64,000 bases of DNA, from contig CALIXB010000027.1 of NCBI GenBank assembly GCA_938046775.1, positions 1 through 64,000 of the forward strand, in the 5' to 3' direction. Positions within the stretch are counted from its first letter, which is position 1. Every line of letters starts with the position of its first letter. This document shows positions 19,802-28,177 of this stretch, piece after piece. A program made the translations under genes and the position numbers. The notes beneath the pieces were generated by a model, which saw only the letters and a program-made list of their open reading frames with translations, did no database searches and was not told the DNA's origin. The stretch comes from an uncultured Candidatus Saccharibacteria bacterium (GTDB lineage: Bacteria; Patescibacteriota; Saccharimonadia; Saccharimonadales; Saccharimonadaceae).

Positions 19802-21253
19802 ATGGATAGTCGCCTATTTGAGAAAATTCATATTTCTTGGTTGGCGGCGGCGTGGTGCTTGGGATTGACGGTTGGTGTCATTGCTGTTCATTATTTGCCG
19901 CGGTCGGTGATATTTGAGGCGTGGGCTTTGGTGGTTGGGCTGGGGTTGATGGCTGTGGTGATGGTCTGGCGGTGGCGAGTGTTGGTGATTGTGGCGATTA
20001 TTTCTGGTGGTTTGGCGGGGCTGTGGCGTGGTGAGCTGGGTCGAGCCGGTTTGGAGGTGTACGATTCGCTGATTGGTAAAACTGCCGCTATTCAAGGTCG
20101 TGTTTTGGAAGACCCCGACATTGATAAGAAAGGGCAAACGGTGTTGCGATTGAGTGATTTACGGATCAATGGCGAGAAATTGGCAGGACAACTATGGGTG
20201 GTGACGGCTGATAAGCGTCACATTAAACGCAGCGACATCGTTCAGGCTCGGGGAAAATTGACAGTGGGTTTTGGTGTTTTTTCGGCGAGCATGTATCGGG
20301 CAAAAATTGGCAGCATCGAGCGTCCAGTTCCTGGTGACGTGGCGGTTGGGGTGCGCGACTGGTTTGCTGAGCGGGTGCGCAAGCATATTCCAGAATCAGA
20401 ATCGGCGCTGGGGTTAGAGTTTTTGCTGGGGCTGCGGCGAGCTATGCCAACGGAGTTGAGCGATAATTTGAAAATTGCCGGCTTGACGCATATCGTGGTG
20501 GCGAGCGGCTACAATCTGACAATTTTAGTGCGTTTGGCGCGGCGGTTATTTGCCAAGCGGTCAAAATATCTGGCGATGCTCAGCGCAGTAACGATGATCC
20601 TTGGATTCATGGCGGTAACGGGTTTGAGTCCGAGCATGTCGCGGGCTGGGTTGGTGGCGGGCCTAAGTCTGGCAGCGTGGTATTACGGACGGACGATTCA
20701 TCCGCTAGTGCTGCTACCAGTTTCGGCGGCGATTACGTTGATGATCAATCCGCAATTTGGCTGGGGCGATTTGGGCTGGCAACTGAGCTTTGCGTCGTTT
20801 ACTGGCGTGATCATTCTGGCGCCACTGCTGCACAAATATTTCTTTGGCGACAAAGAACCCGGCACGTTTCGGCAAATTCTGGTTGAGACACTGTCGGCGC
20901 AGATTGTGACGCTGCCACTGTTGATGATGAGCTTTGGCGTGGTTAGTAATGTGGCGCTGATCGCTAATATGCTAATCTTGCCGTTCGTGCCGCTGGCGAT
21001 GCTATTGACCTTTGCGTCGGGCGTGCTGGCGGTAGTGCCGATGATTGGCGCGGCTATTGCCCTGCCAACAACCTGGCTGCTGGGTTATATGATTCAGGCG
21101 GCTAATTGGCTGGCGGGGCTGGAGTGGGCGCAGATGGAAGTGAATATTACTTGGTGGCAATGCGGTTTGATGTATGTGGTGATGCTTGGCGCTATGTGGT
21201 GGATGAAGAAACAGACGAAATTGAACCTTGGTAAGGTAAATATAGTTGAGTAG
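19802..21253 (+). CDS. comEC: ComEC/Rec2 family DNA-uptake channel protein
   Basis: A 483-aa membrane protein expected to form the channel for single-stranded DNA import in natural transformation. It contains an N-terminal OB-like external segment (about residues 70-170), then the competence domain with the signature LTHIVVASGYNLTILVRLARR and the GLSPSMSRAG segment, with 8-10 membrane helices. The C-terminal metallo-beta-lactamase domain found in long ComEC is absent. The frame extends upstream through the tRNA-Lys, so I start at ATG 19802, 6 nt after TATACT (19790-19795). It fits with the pilus genes in the window. Confidence 0.9.
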   Translation: MDSRLFEKIHISWLAAAWCLGLTVGVIAVHYLPRSVIFEAWALVVGLGLMAVVMVWRWRVLVIVAIISGGLAGLWRGELGRAGLEVYDSLIGKTAAIQGRVLEDPDIDKKGQTVLRLSDLRINGEKLAGQLWVVTADKRHIKRSDIVQARGKLTVGFGVFSASMYRAKIGSIERPVPGDVAVGVRDWFAERVRKHIPESESALGLEFLLGLRRAMPTELSDNLKIAGLTHIVVASGYNLTILVRLARRLFAKRSKYLAMLSAVTMILGFMAVTGLSPSMSRAGLVAGLSLAAWYYGRTIHPLVLLPVSAAITLMINPQFGWGDLGWQLSFASFTGVIILAPLLHKYFFGDKEPGTFRQILVETLSAQIVTLPLLMMSFGVVSNVALIANMLILPFVPLAMLLTFASGVLAVVPMIGAAIALPTTWLLGYMIQAANWLAGLEWAQMEVNITWWQCGLMYVVMLGAMWWMKKQTKLNLGKVNIVE

Positions 21254-21302
21254 TGTATAATAGTAACAGATTGAAATAGCAAATAAACGGTAGGAGAAAT
21301 GT

Positions 21303-22019
21303 ATGTCAGGACATAGTAAATGGGCAACGACGCACCGGCAGAAGGCAGTTGTGGACGCCAAACGCGGCGCGATTTTTACGAAATTGGGTAATCAAATTGC
21401 GATTGCAGCGCGTGGCGGCACCGACCCGGCGCTCAATTCAAGTTTGGCGATGGCCATCGAAAAAGCCAAGGCTGCTAACATGCCGAGCGCTAACATTCAG
21501 CGGGCAATTGACCGCGTGGCGGATAAAAATGCAGCGGCGCTGGAAGAAATTACTTATGAAGGTTACGGCCCGGGCGGTGTTGGTATCATCATTGAAACAG
21601 CGACCGACAATCGCAACCGCACCTTGCCAGAAGTAAAAACGGCGCTGGTGAAAAACGGCGGGCGAATCGCTGACGCCGGTAGCGTGGCATTTCAGTTTAC
21701 CCGCAAGGGTGTAATCACCGTGGAAGGCATGGGCGAGGAATTGCTATTACAAGTGCTGGATGCTGGTGCTGAGGATGCGGTCGAAGAAGACGGCGAGATT
21801 ATTGTTTACACTGAGTTGAAGGAATTGGCGAGTGTCAGGAATAAATTGGTCGAGCAGGGATTGAAGGTAAAAGACGCCGAGCTGCGCTATATCGCTAATA
21901 CGCCAGTTGAGATTGCTGATATGGAAACCGCACAGAAATTGATGAAAGTCGTTGACGCACTGGATGACCTGGATGATGTTGTGAATGTCCATACAAATGC
22001 TGATATTACCGCAGAATAA
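21303..22019 (+). CDS. YebC/PmpR family protein
   Basis: A 238-aa protein of the YebC family, with the opening MSGHSKWATTHRQKAVVDAK and the central block YEGYGPGGVGIIIETATDN. Family members have been described as transcription regulators and, more recently, as factors that help ribosomes at proline-rich stretches. A TATAAT at 21256-21261 gives a leader of about 35 nt, with GGTAGGAG before the ATG, so this gene uses a Shine-Dalgarno start. A terminator follows. Confidence 0.92.
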   Translation: MSGHSKWATTHRQKAVVDAKRGAIFTKLGNQIAIAARGGTDPALNSSLAMAIEKAKAANMPSANIQRAIDRVADKNAAALEEITYEGYGPGGVGIIIETATDNRNRTLPEVKTALVKNGGRIADAGSVAFQFTRKGVITVEGMGEELLLQVLDAGAEDAVEEDGEIIVYTELKELASVRNKLVEQGLKVKDAELRYIANTPVEIADMETAQKLMKVVDALDDLDDVVNVHTNADITAE

Positions 22020-22035
22020 AAATTAATGGCAGAAA

Positions 22036-22068
22036 AAATCGCTCCTTTTTCCGGGGCGGTTTTTATTT
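22036..22068 (+). terminator. Terminator after the yebC-family gene
   Basis: AAATCGCTCC and GGGGCGGTTT form a 10-bp stem (two G-U pairs) around a T-rich loop, followed by TTATTTTA. Confidence 0.8.
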
Positions 22069-22120
22069 TAGTAAAAAGTACGCTACACTAAGGGTAGTCA
22101 AACATAAGCAAGGAGACGGC

Positions 22121-23965
22121 ATGAAATATTTGCGTACTGGACTACTTATGACTCTGGTTGTATCTTTAGTATTGCCTGTGTCTACGGTGAGTGCCAATTC
22201 GTCTCTTGATACGAACACCTCTTTGGATGGCTCTTCATCTGTCAGCTCTCCTGTAACGCCTTCTTTGCCTGCAGCTTCTAGGGAGTCGACTACACTGTCA
22301 AGTGAGTCATCTGCGGGCGATACTAAGCCTACGAAATCCTCCGTTGGCGACCAGCAGACGGGCGTTGCTTCCACTCCTAAAATTGAGACAGCCAAGCCTC
22401 AGGCGGAATCTCAACCCGCCACGTCTCCTGGCGCTCAGCCATCGACAGAAAAGTCAGCACAGTCGACGGCTGTGTCGCCACCGGTTGCTTCGCCCATTAC
22501 TCCAGTTGCGACAACGCCAGATATTGCTATCACGGCGTTTTTGGGCGGCGTGAGACTTGAGCTGGTTGAGCTATATAATCAGTCGGATCGTGCTTTATTT
22601 CTTGGCAAATTGGCGATTCGTTTAACCGACAACAGCGGCGATGCTCAGCAAATCCAGTACGCCGACACCGAGGGTTATATTCTGCCAGGTCGCTACGTAA
22701 GTTACGCTGCTTATAATGATGGTTTCCGTCGATTACCGCAGCTACCTCGGGATTTTCAGCGTGATATCGTTAAAATTGAACTGATTTATGACGGAATTGT
22801 TATCCAGACGGTTAATAATATTCCAGAGAATCAAGCTGCCACTATCGCCGTCCATAAGCAGCGTTCAAAGAAGATAAAACAAACGGGGAGTTTTGAAAAA
22901 GATTTTCAGTTGAATCCAGCTGCTGCTGTACGGTTTTATGATGACGGACATTATCTTCCTCCAGCCGATACCGCTGGCCTGGTGATTACGGAGGTGCTGA
23001 CTAATCCGCGGCAATGCCTTATTGACGAGGAGCAGTTGAACGACTGTGCTGATTTTATCGAGGTTATGAATCAGGGGACTGAGCCGATTGATTTGGGTAA
23101 ATATCGACTGCGGTTTGGGTTGTATGGCGATACAGCCAGTGTCGCCAGCACGTTTCATTGGGGTCGCAATCCAGAGCTTAATGAAGAGTTAATCTTGCAG
23201 CCTCAAGAAGTGCTGGTCGTGAAAAAGCGTGATGACGGCAAGGCTTTGAGTCTGGTGGCGGACGATCGGTCGGTTTGGCTTGAGGATATTCAGGGATTAG
23301 CGAGATATCAAACGGTGGCGGTGAAGGGGGCGGACCGAGAGGCTCGTCGAGGCTCTTCGTGGGCATTGTTCCATGATGGCTGGGGCTGGGCGATACCAAC
23401 ACCTGGAAAATGGGCAAATGTGCGTGTTATTGAGACTGCTCAGTCGCCGCGACCGCAGAATCCGCCGCGTGAAGATTTGGCTCCATGTCAAGCTGGTTAT
23501 TATCGCCATCCAGAAACAAAGCGGTGTCGGAAGATTGAGGTTGCTAAAACACCAGCCCCGTGCAAAGAAGGTTATTACCGCAGCGAGCAGACTGGGCGTT
23601 GTCGGTCAATTGTGGCTTTGGCTGCCAAAACCTTGAAGCCTTGCCAAGATGGCTATTTTCGCAATCCAGAAACTGGTCGTTGTAAGAAAATTGCCGCTGC
23701 CGATGATATCCTAAAAGACTGCCCGGAAGGCTTTGAGCGTAGTCCAGCCACAAAGCGTTGTCGGAAGATAAAAACCGCTAGCATGCCAGTTGCTGGCTCG
23801 GCGACGGCTGGTGTTCAACAGGTCGCTGGTGCAACCTGGGGCTGGTGGGTATTTAGCGGCGTGAGTTTACTGGCTGTCGGTTACGGCGTATGGCAATGGC
23901 GATGGGAAATTTCGCAATTTGTACGAAAAATCCGCGAAAGCATTAAATCTGCTAACGGCAAATAA
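22121..23965 (+). CDS. Surface protein with lamin-tail-like domains and four Cys-pair repeats
   Basis: A 614-aa exported protein. Residues 1-26 are a signal peptide (MKYLRTGLLMTLVVSLVLP..). A Ser/Thr/Pro/Ala-rich linker covers about 27-135. Two lamin-tail-like beta domains follow: one around VRLELVELYNQSDRALFLGK, the other around LVITEVLTNP..DFIEVMNQG. Near residues 456-550 come four repeats of the form Cx2G[YF]xRx3TxRC[RK]xI (the first two keep some variation), then a membrane segment (about 574-594) and a basic tail, so it is anchored by its C terminus with the rest outside. An AAGGAG site precedes ATG 22121; -10 is TACACT near 22083. Likely a cell-surface contact or structural protein; ligand unknown. 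Confidence 0.8.
   Translation: MKYLRTGLLMTLVVSLVLPVSTVSANSSLDTNTSLDGSSSVSSPVTPSLPAASRESTTLSSESSAGDTKPTKSSVGDQQTGVASTPKIETAKPQAESQPATSPGAQPSTEKSAQSTAVSPPVASPITPVATTPDIAITAFLGGVRLELVELYNQSDRALFLGKLAIRLTDNSGDAQQIQYADTEGYILPGRYVSYAAYNDGFRRLPQLPRDFQRDIVKIELIYDGIVIQTVNNIPENQAATIAVHKQRSKKIKQTGSFEKDFQLNPAAAVRFYDDGHYLPPADTAGLVITEVLTNPRQCLIDEEQLNDCADFIEVMNQGTEPIDLGKYRLRFGLYGDTASVASTFHWGRNPELNEELILQPQEVLVVKKRDDGKALSLVADDRSVWLEDIQGLARYQTVAVKGADREARRGSSWALFHDGWGWAIPTPGKWANVRVIETAQSPRPQNPPREDLAPCQAGYYRHPETKRCRKIEVAKTPAPCKEGYYRSEQTGRCRSIVALAAKTLKPCQDGYFRNPETGRCKKIAAADDILKDCPEGFERSPATKRCRKIKTASMPVAGSATAGVQQVAGATWGWWVFSGVSLLAVGYGVWQWRWEISQFVRKIRESIKSANGK
23486..23772 (+). repeat. Four tandem Cys-pair protein repeats
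   Basis: In-gene repeats: CQAGYYRHPETKRC, CKEGYYRSEQTGRC, CQDGYFRNPETGRC and CPEGFERSPATKRC, each followed by a basic residue, one more and Ile. Spacing between first cysteines is about 27-29 residues. Each Cys pair (12 residues apart) could form a disulfide outside the cell. Confidence 0.85.
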
Positions 23966-23981
23966 TTGCTATAATAAAGAT

Positions 23982-24455
23982 ATGAGAATTATCGGGATTG
24001 ACCCAGGAACGGGAATTTTGGGGTTTGGTGTGATTGATTTTTCGGGTGGTAGGTTTAAGCTGGTAACGGCGGGGGTCGTCAGAACGCCAGCCCATACACC
24101 GATTGATGAGCGACTGGAGGAGATTTTTGACAGTTTGACGGAGATTATTACGGAGACTAAACCTGACATCATGTCGATTGAAAAATTGTTTTTTGCTCGT
24201 AACGTGACGACGGCGATTTCTGTGGCAGAAGCACGTGGCGTGGCGATGTTGACGGGGCGAAAAGCGGGTTTGCCAATTGCCGAATATACGCCGCTGCAGA
24301 TAAAACAGACGTTGACGGGTTATGGCAAGGCTGATAAAAAGCAAGTCCAGGAAATGGTGCGCTTAAACTTGGGACTCAAGGATGTGCCAAAGCCAGATGA
24401 CTGTGCTGATGCTCTGGCGGCGGCAATTACCCACGCAGCGATGAATCGGGTATAA
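23982..24455 (+). CDS. ruvC: Holliday junction endonuclease RuvC
   Basis: Resolves Holliday junctions in recombination. The 157-aa protein has the RNase H-like catalytic acids: D in IIGIDPGTGILGFG, E in SIEKLFFARN, and the C-terminal DD in KPDDCADALAAA. I start at ATG 23982, because TATAAT (23970-23975) ends 6 nt before it; the longer frame from 23919 overlaps the previous gene. ruvA follows 7 nt after the stop with its own -10 box inside the end of ruvC. Confidence 0.96.
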   Translation: MRIIGIDPGTGILGFGVIDFSGGRFKLVTAGVVRTPAHTPIDERLEEIFDSLTEIITETKPDIMSIEKLFFARNVTTAISVAEARGVAMLTGRKAGLPIAEYTPLQIKQTLTGYGKADKKQVQEMVRLNLGLKDVPKPDDCADALAAAITHAAMNRV

Positions 24456-24462
24456 TTGAATT

Positions 24463-25038
24463 ATGATTGCACATGTTTTTGGAAAAGTTGCCGAGAAATT
24501 TAATGGGTCATTGGTGATTGACGTTCACGGCGTTGGCTATGAAGTTAGCGTGGCGGCTGGTGATTTTGACGTGGTGGTGCTGGACCAGGATGTCAAGTTT
24601 TATACCTATCATCATGTTCGTGAGCAGGCGGAAGAGTTGTTTGGTTTTTCAAGTCTAGCAGCAAAGAAAATGTTTGAAATGCTCATCACGGTTCAGGGTG
24701 TTGGTCCAAAAGCCGCATTAGCGATTCTTAGTCTCGGCGACGCGGAGCAGGTGCGTAACGCCATTGCTAACGCCGACAGTGCGTTTGTGCAAAAAGCTGC
24801 TGGCGTCGGTAAAAAAACTGCCGAGCGGGTGGTGGTTGATTTGAGTGATAAAGTTGGCCTGCCAACACAATATGGCCAAGCGGATGCACCAGTTCAGACT
24901 GAACTAAACACCTCTGACGAGGCACTGGAAGCGTTAATGGCGTTAGGCTACACTTTGGCTGATGCTACTAAAGCACTGGAAAATGTTGATGTCAATCTGC
25001 CAACAGCACAGCGGGTGACTGAGGCATTGAAGCGATAG
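24463..25038 (+). CDS. ruvA: Holliday junction branch migration protein RuvA
   Basis: Binds Holliday junctions and recruits the RuvB motor. The 191-aa protein has the OB domain (residues 1-62), the tandem helix-hairpin-helix segments (MLITVQGVGPKAALAIL and KAAGVGKKTAERVVVDL) and the C-terminal RuvB-binding domain (SDEALEALMALGYT). TATAAT at 24451-24456 ends 6 nt before ATG 24463, so it can be transcribed separately from ruvC as a leaderless mRNA. Confidence 0.96.
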   Translation: MIAHVFGKVAEKFNGSLVIDVHGVGYEVSVAAGDFDVVVLDQDVKFYTYHHVREQAEELFGFSSLAAKKMFEMLITVQGVGPKAALAILSLGDAEQVRNAIANADSAFVQKAAGVGKKTAERVVVDLSDKVGLPTQYGQADAPVQTELNTSDEALEALMALGYTLADATKALENVDVNLPTAQRVTEALKR

Positions 25039-25045
25039 TAAATAT

Positions 25046-25073
25046 AGAAAAGGACGCTAAAGGCATAGCGTCC
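25046..25073 (-). terminator. Terminator of the DUF4352 gene (minus strand)
   Basis: GGACGCTA-N6-TAGCGTCC is a perfect 8-bp hairpin. On the minus strand it is followed by TTTTC, so it should terminate the DUF4352 gene; on the plus strand no T run follows. Confidence 0.7.
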
Positions 25074-25094
25074 TCATAATGTTAATTAGATTTT

Positions 25095-25643
25095 TTATGG
25101 TTCAATAATAATTTTCTTATTTGACCAGAACGATGGTTGGTAATGAATTTTAATTTTTGAGTCTTTTGCAACCTCAAAAATAACAGAACCCTCTTTTTTA
25201 CCATTGACTGCCAAGTTGCCAGACCCCAGGCTATCACTTGCAGTGAAGGCTGTACCACTTGGTCCTTCAATGGCACCGTTTGCATCTTCAACTTTCCAAT
25301 CAAATGTGTTGAAAGATAATTCTCTATTTGATTTGTTAACGATTGAAACATTTGCTTTAATATATTCTTTGCCGTCGCTAGCTTTAATGAATTGATTGCC
25401 AGAGTCCCAATTGCGATCAATTGACTTGATTGTTACTTCCTTGCCATCAAAAGCGATAGTTTCGCCAACTTTGAAAGTGGTCTTTTCGGTTGGTTTATTT
25501 TTCGAAGTAGCGTTATTATTGTTTGTATTGACGACAGTGGCTTTGTTCTGTTGCGATGCGCTGTATGCTCCAATCGCAATGATAACAATAATTACCCAAA
25601 ACCAAGCCTTTTTAAAAACTGGTTTTTTCTCGCTTGTATTCAT
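25095..25643 (-). CDS. Membrane-anchored DUF4352 domain protein
   Basis: A 182-aa protein with a short cytoplasmic start, one membrane segment (about residues 13-28), an Asn/Thr-rich linker and an external DUF4352-type immunoglobulin-like domain (FKVGETIAFDGKEVTIKSI.., then YIKANVSIVNKSNRELSF). Such domains are found in exported proteins and lipoproteins of unknown role. It is inserted, in the opposite direction, between ruvA and ruvB. A strong AGGAGGGG precedes its ATG. Upstream lies an elaborate leader RNA with an intrinsic terminator, so expression is probably controlled by attenuation. Confidence 0.8.
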   Translation of the reverse strand: MNTSEKKPVFKKAWFWVIIVIIAIGAYSASQQNKATVVNTNNNNATSKNKPTEKTTFKVGETIAFDGKEVTIKSIDRNWDSGNQFIKASDGKEYIKANVSIVNKSNRELSFNTFDWKVEDANGAIEGPSGTAFTASDSLGSGNLAVNGKKEGSVIFEVAKDSKIKIHYQPSFWSNKKIIIEP

Positions 25644-25673
25644 CGTCCCCTCCTATGAGATGTGCCGTCCAAC

Positions 25674-25803
25674 AAAAAGGACAGCCGTTAAATTTGGCTG
25701 TCTACACCTAGAACGCAAGTTTACGCTCGATAACGGCTGCCCATTATGCACGTAAACAATGCGTTCAAAACGCTTGGCTCTAGATGTAGACACCCCTATT
25801 GTA
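25674..25803 (-). ncRNA. Structured leader RNA / candidate attenuator of the DUF4352 gene
   Basis: On the minus strand a TACAAT box (25803-25798) precedes an RNA starting near 25791. It can form P1 (14 bp, 25779-25792 with 25699-25712), P2 (25751-25764 with 25713-25725, small internal loop) and P3 (7 bp, 25741-25747 with 25730-25736, loop GCAG). An intrinsic terminator follows: GACAGCC/GGCTGTC (25696-25702 with 25680-25686) and then TTTTT. The terminator's 5' arm shares 4 nt with P1, and its 3' arm can instead pair over 12 nt (25679-25690) with 25731-25742 in the P3 region. These competing helices are the layout of a riboswitch or other attenuator. I do not recognise a known class. Confidence 0.6.
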
Positions 25804-25825
25804 CTACAAATGATATAATTAGTGT

Positions 25826-26824
25826 ATGGCAATTGAGAGAATAGTCGACACTAGCTCACATACCGATGATGCCGAGGAGCATCGGATTGAAGTTAGTTTA
25901 CGTCCGCAGAGTTTTAGCGAGTATGTTGGTCAGGAGAGGCTGAAGCGTAATCTGCGCTTAGCAATTGAAGCGGCCAAGAAGCGCGGTGAGCCGCTGGATC
26001 ATGTGCTGCTATACGGTCCACCGGGGCTGGGCAAGACGACCATGGCGACGGTGATCGCTAATGAGATGGGGACAAATTTGCGTATTACAAGCGGCCCAGC
26101 TATTGAAAAAGCTGGCGATTTGGCGTCAATTTTGACCAATTTGGCGGACGGCGATATTTTGTTCATTGATGAAATTCATCGGCTAGGTCGGGCGGTGGAA
26201 GAGATTTTATATTCAGCGATGGAAGATTTCAAGCTGGATATCGTCATCGGCAAAGGGCCAGCAGCTCGGTCAATTCGGCTGGATCTACCGCGGTTTACGG
26301 TCATCGGTGCGACGACGCGGACGGGTAGTTTGGCGGCGCCGCTGCGTGACCGATTTGGGCATATTTATCGATTGGAATTTTATGAACCAGAGGATATCGC
26401 GAAAATTGTGACGCGGAGTGCGGCTATCCTGGAGTCTTCAATTCGGCATGAAGCGGCGGATTTATTATCAACACGGGCTCGCCTGACACCGCGCATCGCT
26501 AATCGCCTGCTCAAGCGCGTGCGCGACTATGCCGACGTCAACGGCGATGGCATAATTGATGTAAAAACGACAACGAGTGCTTTGGAAATGCTGGAAGTGG
26601 ACGAGCTGGGATTGGACCCGGCTGACCGTAATTTACTGCTGTCAATTTTGGAAAATTATGGTGATAATCCCGTGGGGCTAACGACCATTGCTGCCCTGAC
26701 TGGCGATGAGGCGACGACGATTGAGGATTTTTACGAGCCGTATTTGCTGCAAATTGGCTTTATTGAGCGTACGCCACGTGGTCGGCGAGTTACCGTTAAA
26801 GCAAAGCGACATCTGAAAAAATAG
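25826..26824 (+). CDS. ruvB: Holliday junction branch migration ATPase RuvB
   Basis: Hexameric AAA+ motor that drives branch migration with RuvA. The 332-aa protein shows Walker [12 protein letters not shown], Walker [10 protein letters not shown], sensor 1 GATTR and the C-terminal winged helix ending in [19 protein letters not shown] (25814-25819) ends 6 nt before ATG 25826. Its promoter is divergent from that of the DUF4352 leader RNA; the two -10 boxes are only 10 nt apart. Confidence 0.97.
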   Translation: MAIERIVDTSSHTDDAEEHRIEVSLRPQSFSEYVGQERLKRNLRLAIEAAKKRGEPLDHVLLYGPPGLGKTTMATVIANEMGTNLRITSGPAIEKAGDLASILTNLADGDILFIDEIHRLGRAVEEILYSAMEDFKLDIVIGKGPAARSIRLDLPRFTVIGATTRTGSLAAPLRDRFGHIYRLEFYEPEDIAKIVTRSAAILESSIRHEAADLLSTRARLTPRIANRLLKRVRDYADVNGDGIIDVKTTTSALEMLEVDELGLDPADRNLLLSILENYGDNPVGLTTIAALTGDEATTIEDFYEPYLLQIGFIERTPRGRRVTVKAKRHLKK

Positions 26825-26883
26825 GTAAAATTATTAGATTAGTTAAGTCGAATATACCGAAGAGGGTATGTTATAATATTGTC

Positions 26884-27717
26884 ATGAATCCGCAAACGCC
26901 ATCGGAAGATTTGACTCAGCCAGTAGCTTATGATGCTGACGGCCGTCCGCTTTATCATCACCCGCCTCAGACTGGCAGACCAGCTCCGGTGGTGGCGCAA
27001 ACAAACTCTCATGTAACGACGCGTCCAGGAATTATTGATGGGGAGAATTTTGATCCGCGATTGCGCAGTCAATACGCCAATGAACCGCAAGTTGTACATG
27101 TAGCGCGCGAGATTGACCCAAAGCCTTTTACTATTAGCGATGAGCTGAAAAAGAAGCATGAAAAGTCAGTCCAGCAATACCCGAACCTAAATTTGAGTGA
27201 AGGTGAGTATGTAATTTTGGATATTAAGCGTCATCCAATTGGTATGTTGATTCCAGCGATAGTTTCAATTTTTTTGGTAGTGATAATTATGATATTCGTG
27301 CTGTTTTATCCGTCAATCGCTCGCGATTCAATTCTGCCAATCATGCCTTCTGTTACTGACATTTTTGGCGTGGCGATGTTGCTTATTGGTCTTGTAGTGC
27401 TTGGTGGTGCGGTGGCTCTATGGATATATCTACAGAATCAATTCTTCATGACTAACGAAAGTGTCATTCAGGAAATCCAAGAAAGCCTGTTTTCTCGACG
27501 TGAGCAGACGGTGAGCCTGGGTAGTATTGAGGATGCTAGTTTCCGACAGTCGGGGATTATTCAGACTATATTTAATTACGGCACTATTCGTCTTAGCACC
27601 GAGGGTGAAGAAACGACATATAGATTTCATTTCGTAGCAAATCCGCGTGAGCAGATTGCAATTATCAACAACGCTATTGAGGACTTCAAAAACGGTCGTC
27701 CTGTTTATGACGATTAA
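26884..27717 (+). CDS. PH-domain (bPH2/YdbS-like) membrane protein
   Basis: A 277-aa protein with a Pro-rich, disordered N-terminal region (residues 1-95), two membrane segments (about 117-138 and 155-178) and a C-terminal bacterial PH-like domain (FFMTNESVIQEIQESLFSRR..). This layout matches YdbS-like proteins of unknown function. TATAAT (26872-26877) ends 6 nt before the ATG. Its stop abuts, end to end, the stop of the convergent pilin gene. Confidence 0.8.
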   Translation: MNPQTPSEDLTQPVAYDADGRPLYHHPPQTGRPAPVVAQTNSHVTTRPGIIDGENFDPRLRSQYANEPQVVHVAREIDPKPFTISDELKKKHEKSVQQYPNLNLSEGEYVILDIKRHPIGMLIPAIVSIFLVVIIMIFVLFYPSIARDSILPIMPSVTDIFGVAMLLIGLVVLGGAVALWIYLQNQFFMTNESVIQEIQESLFSRREQTVSLGSIEDASFRQSGIIQTIFNYGTIRLSTEGEETTYRFHFVANPREQIAIINNAIEDFKNGRPVYDD

Positions 27718-28110
27718 TTATTTGTGGCGACTTTCTTTTATGTAGTCGTCTTCGCCAATAAGGGTTGCGACCAGTTTATAGGACTTGCATTTTCCCTCAT
27801 TGCAGTTTGAGGATTCATAGCGATAGCTACTATCTTTTTCGCCAATTTTCTTACCATTTGGGTCTTTTAGTAACTCAGGGTCCATAGTCGACAATATCGA
27901 GTCTTCTAATTTCTCTGGGTAGTAGCCGTTTTTAGCATAAAAACCTTCCTCTAAACTGTAATACATGGCATTTAGAGCGGTGCGTTTTTTTGTATTGTTT
28001 GACTCATTGGTCAATTTGGTATATTGCGAAAAACCTAAGATTGCAATAATAATCAAAAAAGTTGCTACAACCAAAAGTTCAGTAATCGTGAAACCGTTTC
28101 GCTTATTCAT
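27718..28110 (-). CDS. Type IV pilin-like protein (isolated)
   Basis: A 130-aa prepilin with leader MNKRNG and methylation site FTITELLVVATFLIIIA, the N-terminal hydrophobic helix of type IV pilins and pseudopilins. The globular part contains two close cysteines (CNEGKC). It stands alone between a PH-domain gene and recA, far from both pilus clusters. On the minus strand TATAAT (28123-28118) ends 7 nt before the ATG. Confidence 0.85.
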   Translation of the reverse strand: MNKRNGFTITELLVVATFLIIIAILGFSQYTKLTNESNNTKKRTALNAMYYSLEEGFYAKNGYYPEKLEDSILSTMDPELLKDPNGKKIGEKDSSYRYESSNCNEGKCKSYKLVATLIGEDDYIKESRHK

Positions 28111-28177
28111 GAATGTAATTATAGCAAATATTGTGACAAATCGGTATAATAAAGGTAGTAACTAAGGAGGGAATGCT

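Noticed and set aside
25699..25792. 6S RNA
   Set aside because: The rod-like fold is suggestive, but the RNA is followed by a terminator that competes with its helices and by a coding gene with a strong ribosome-binding site, which fits a leader better; length is also shorter than usual 6S.
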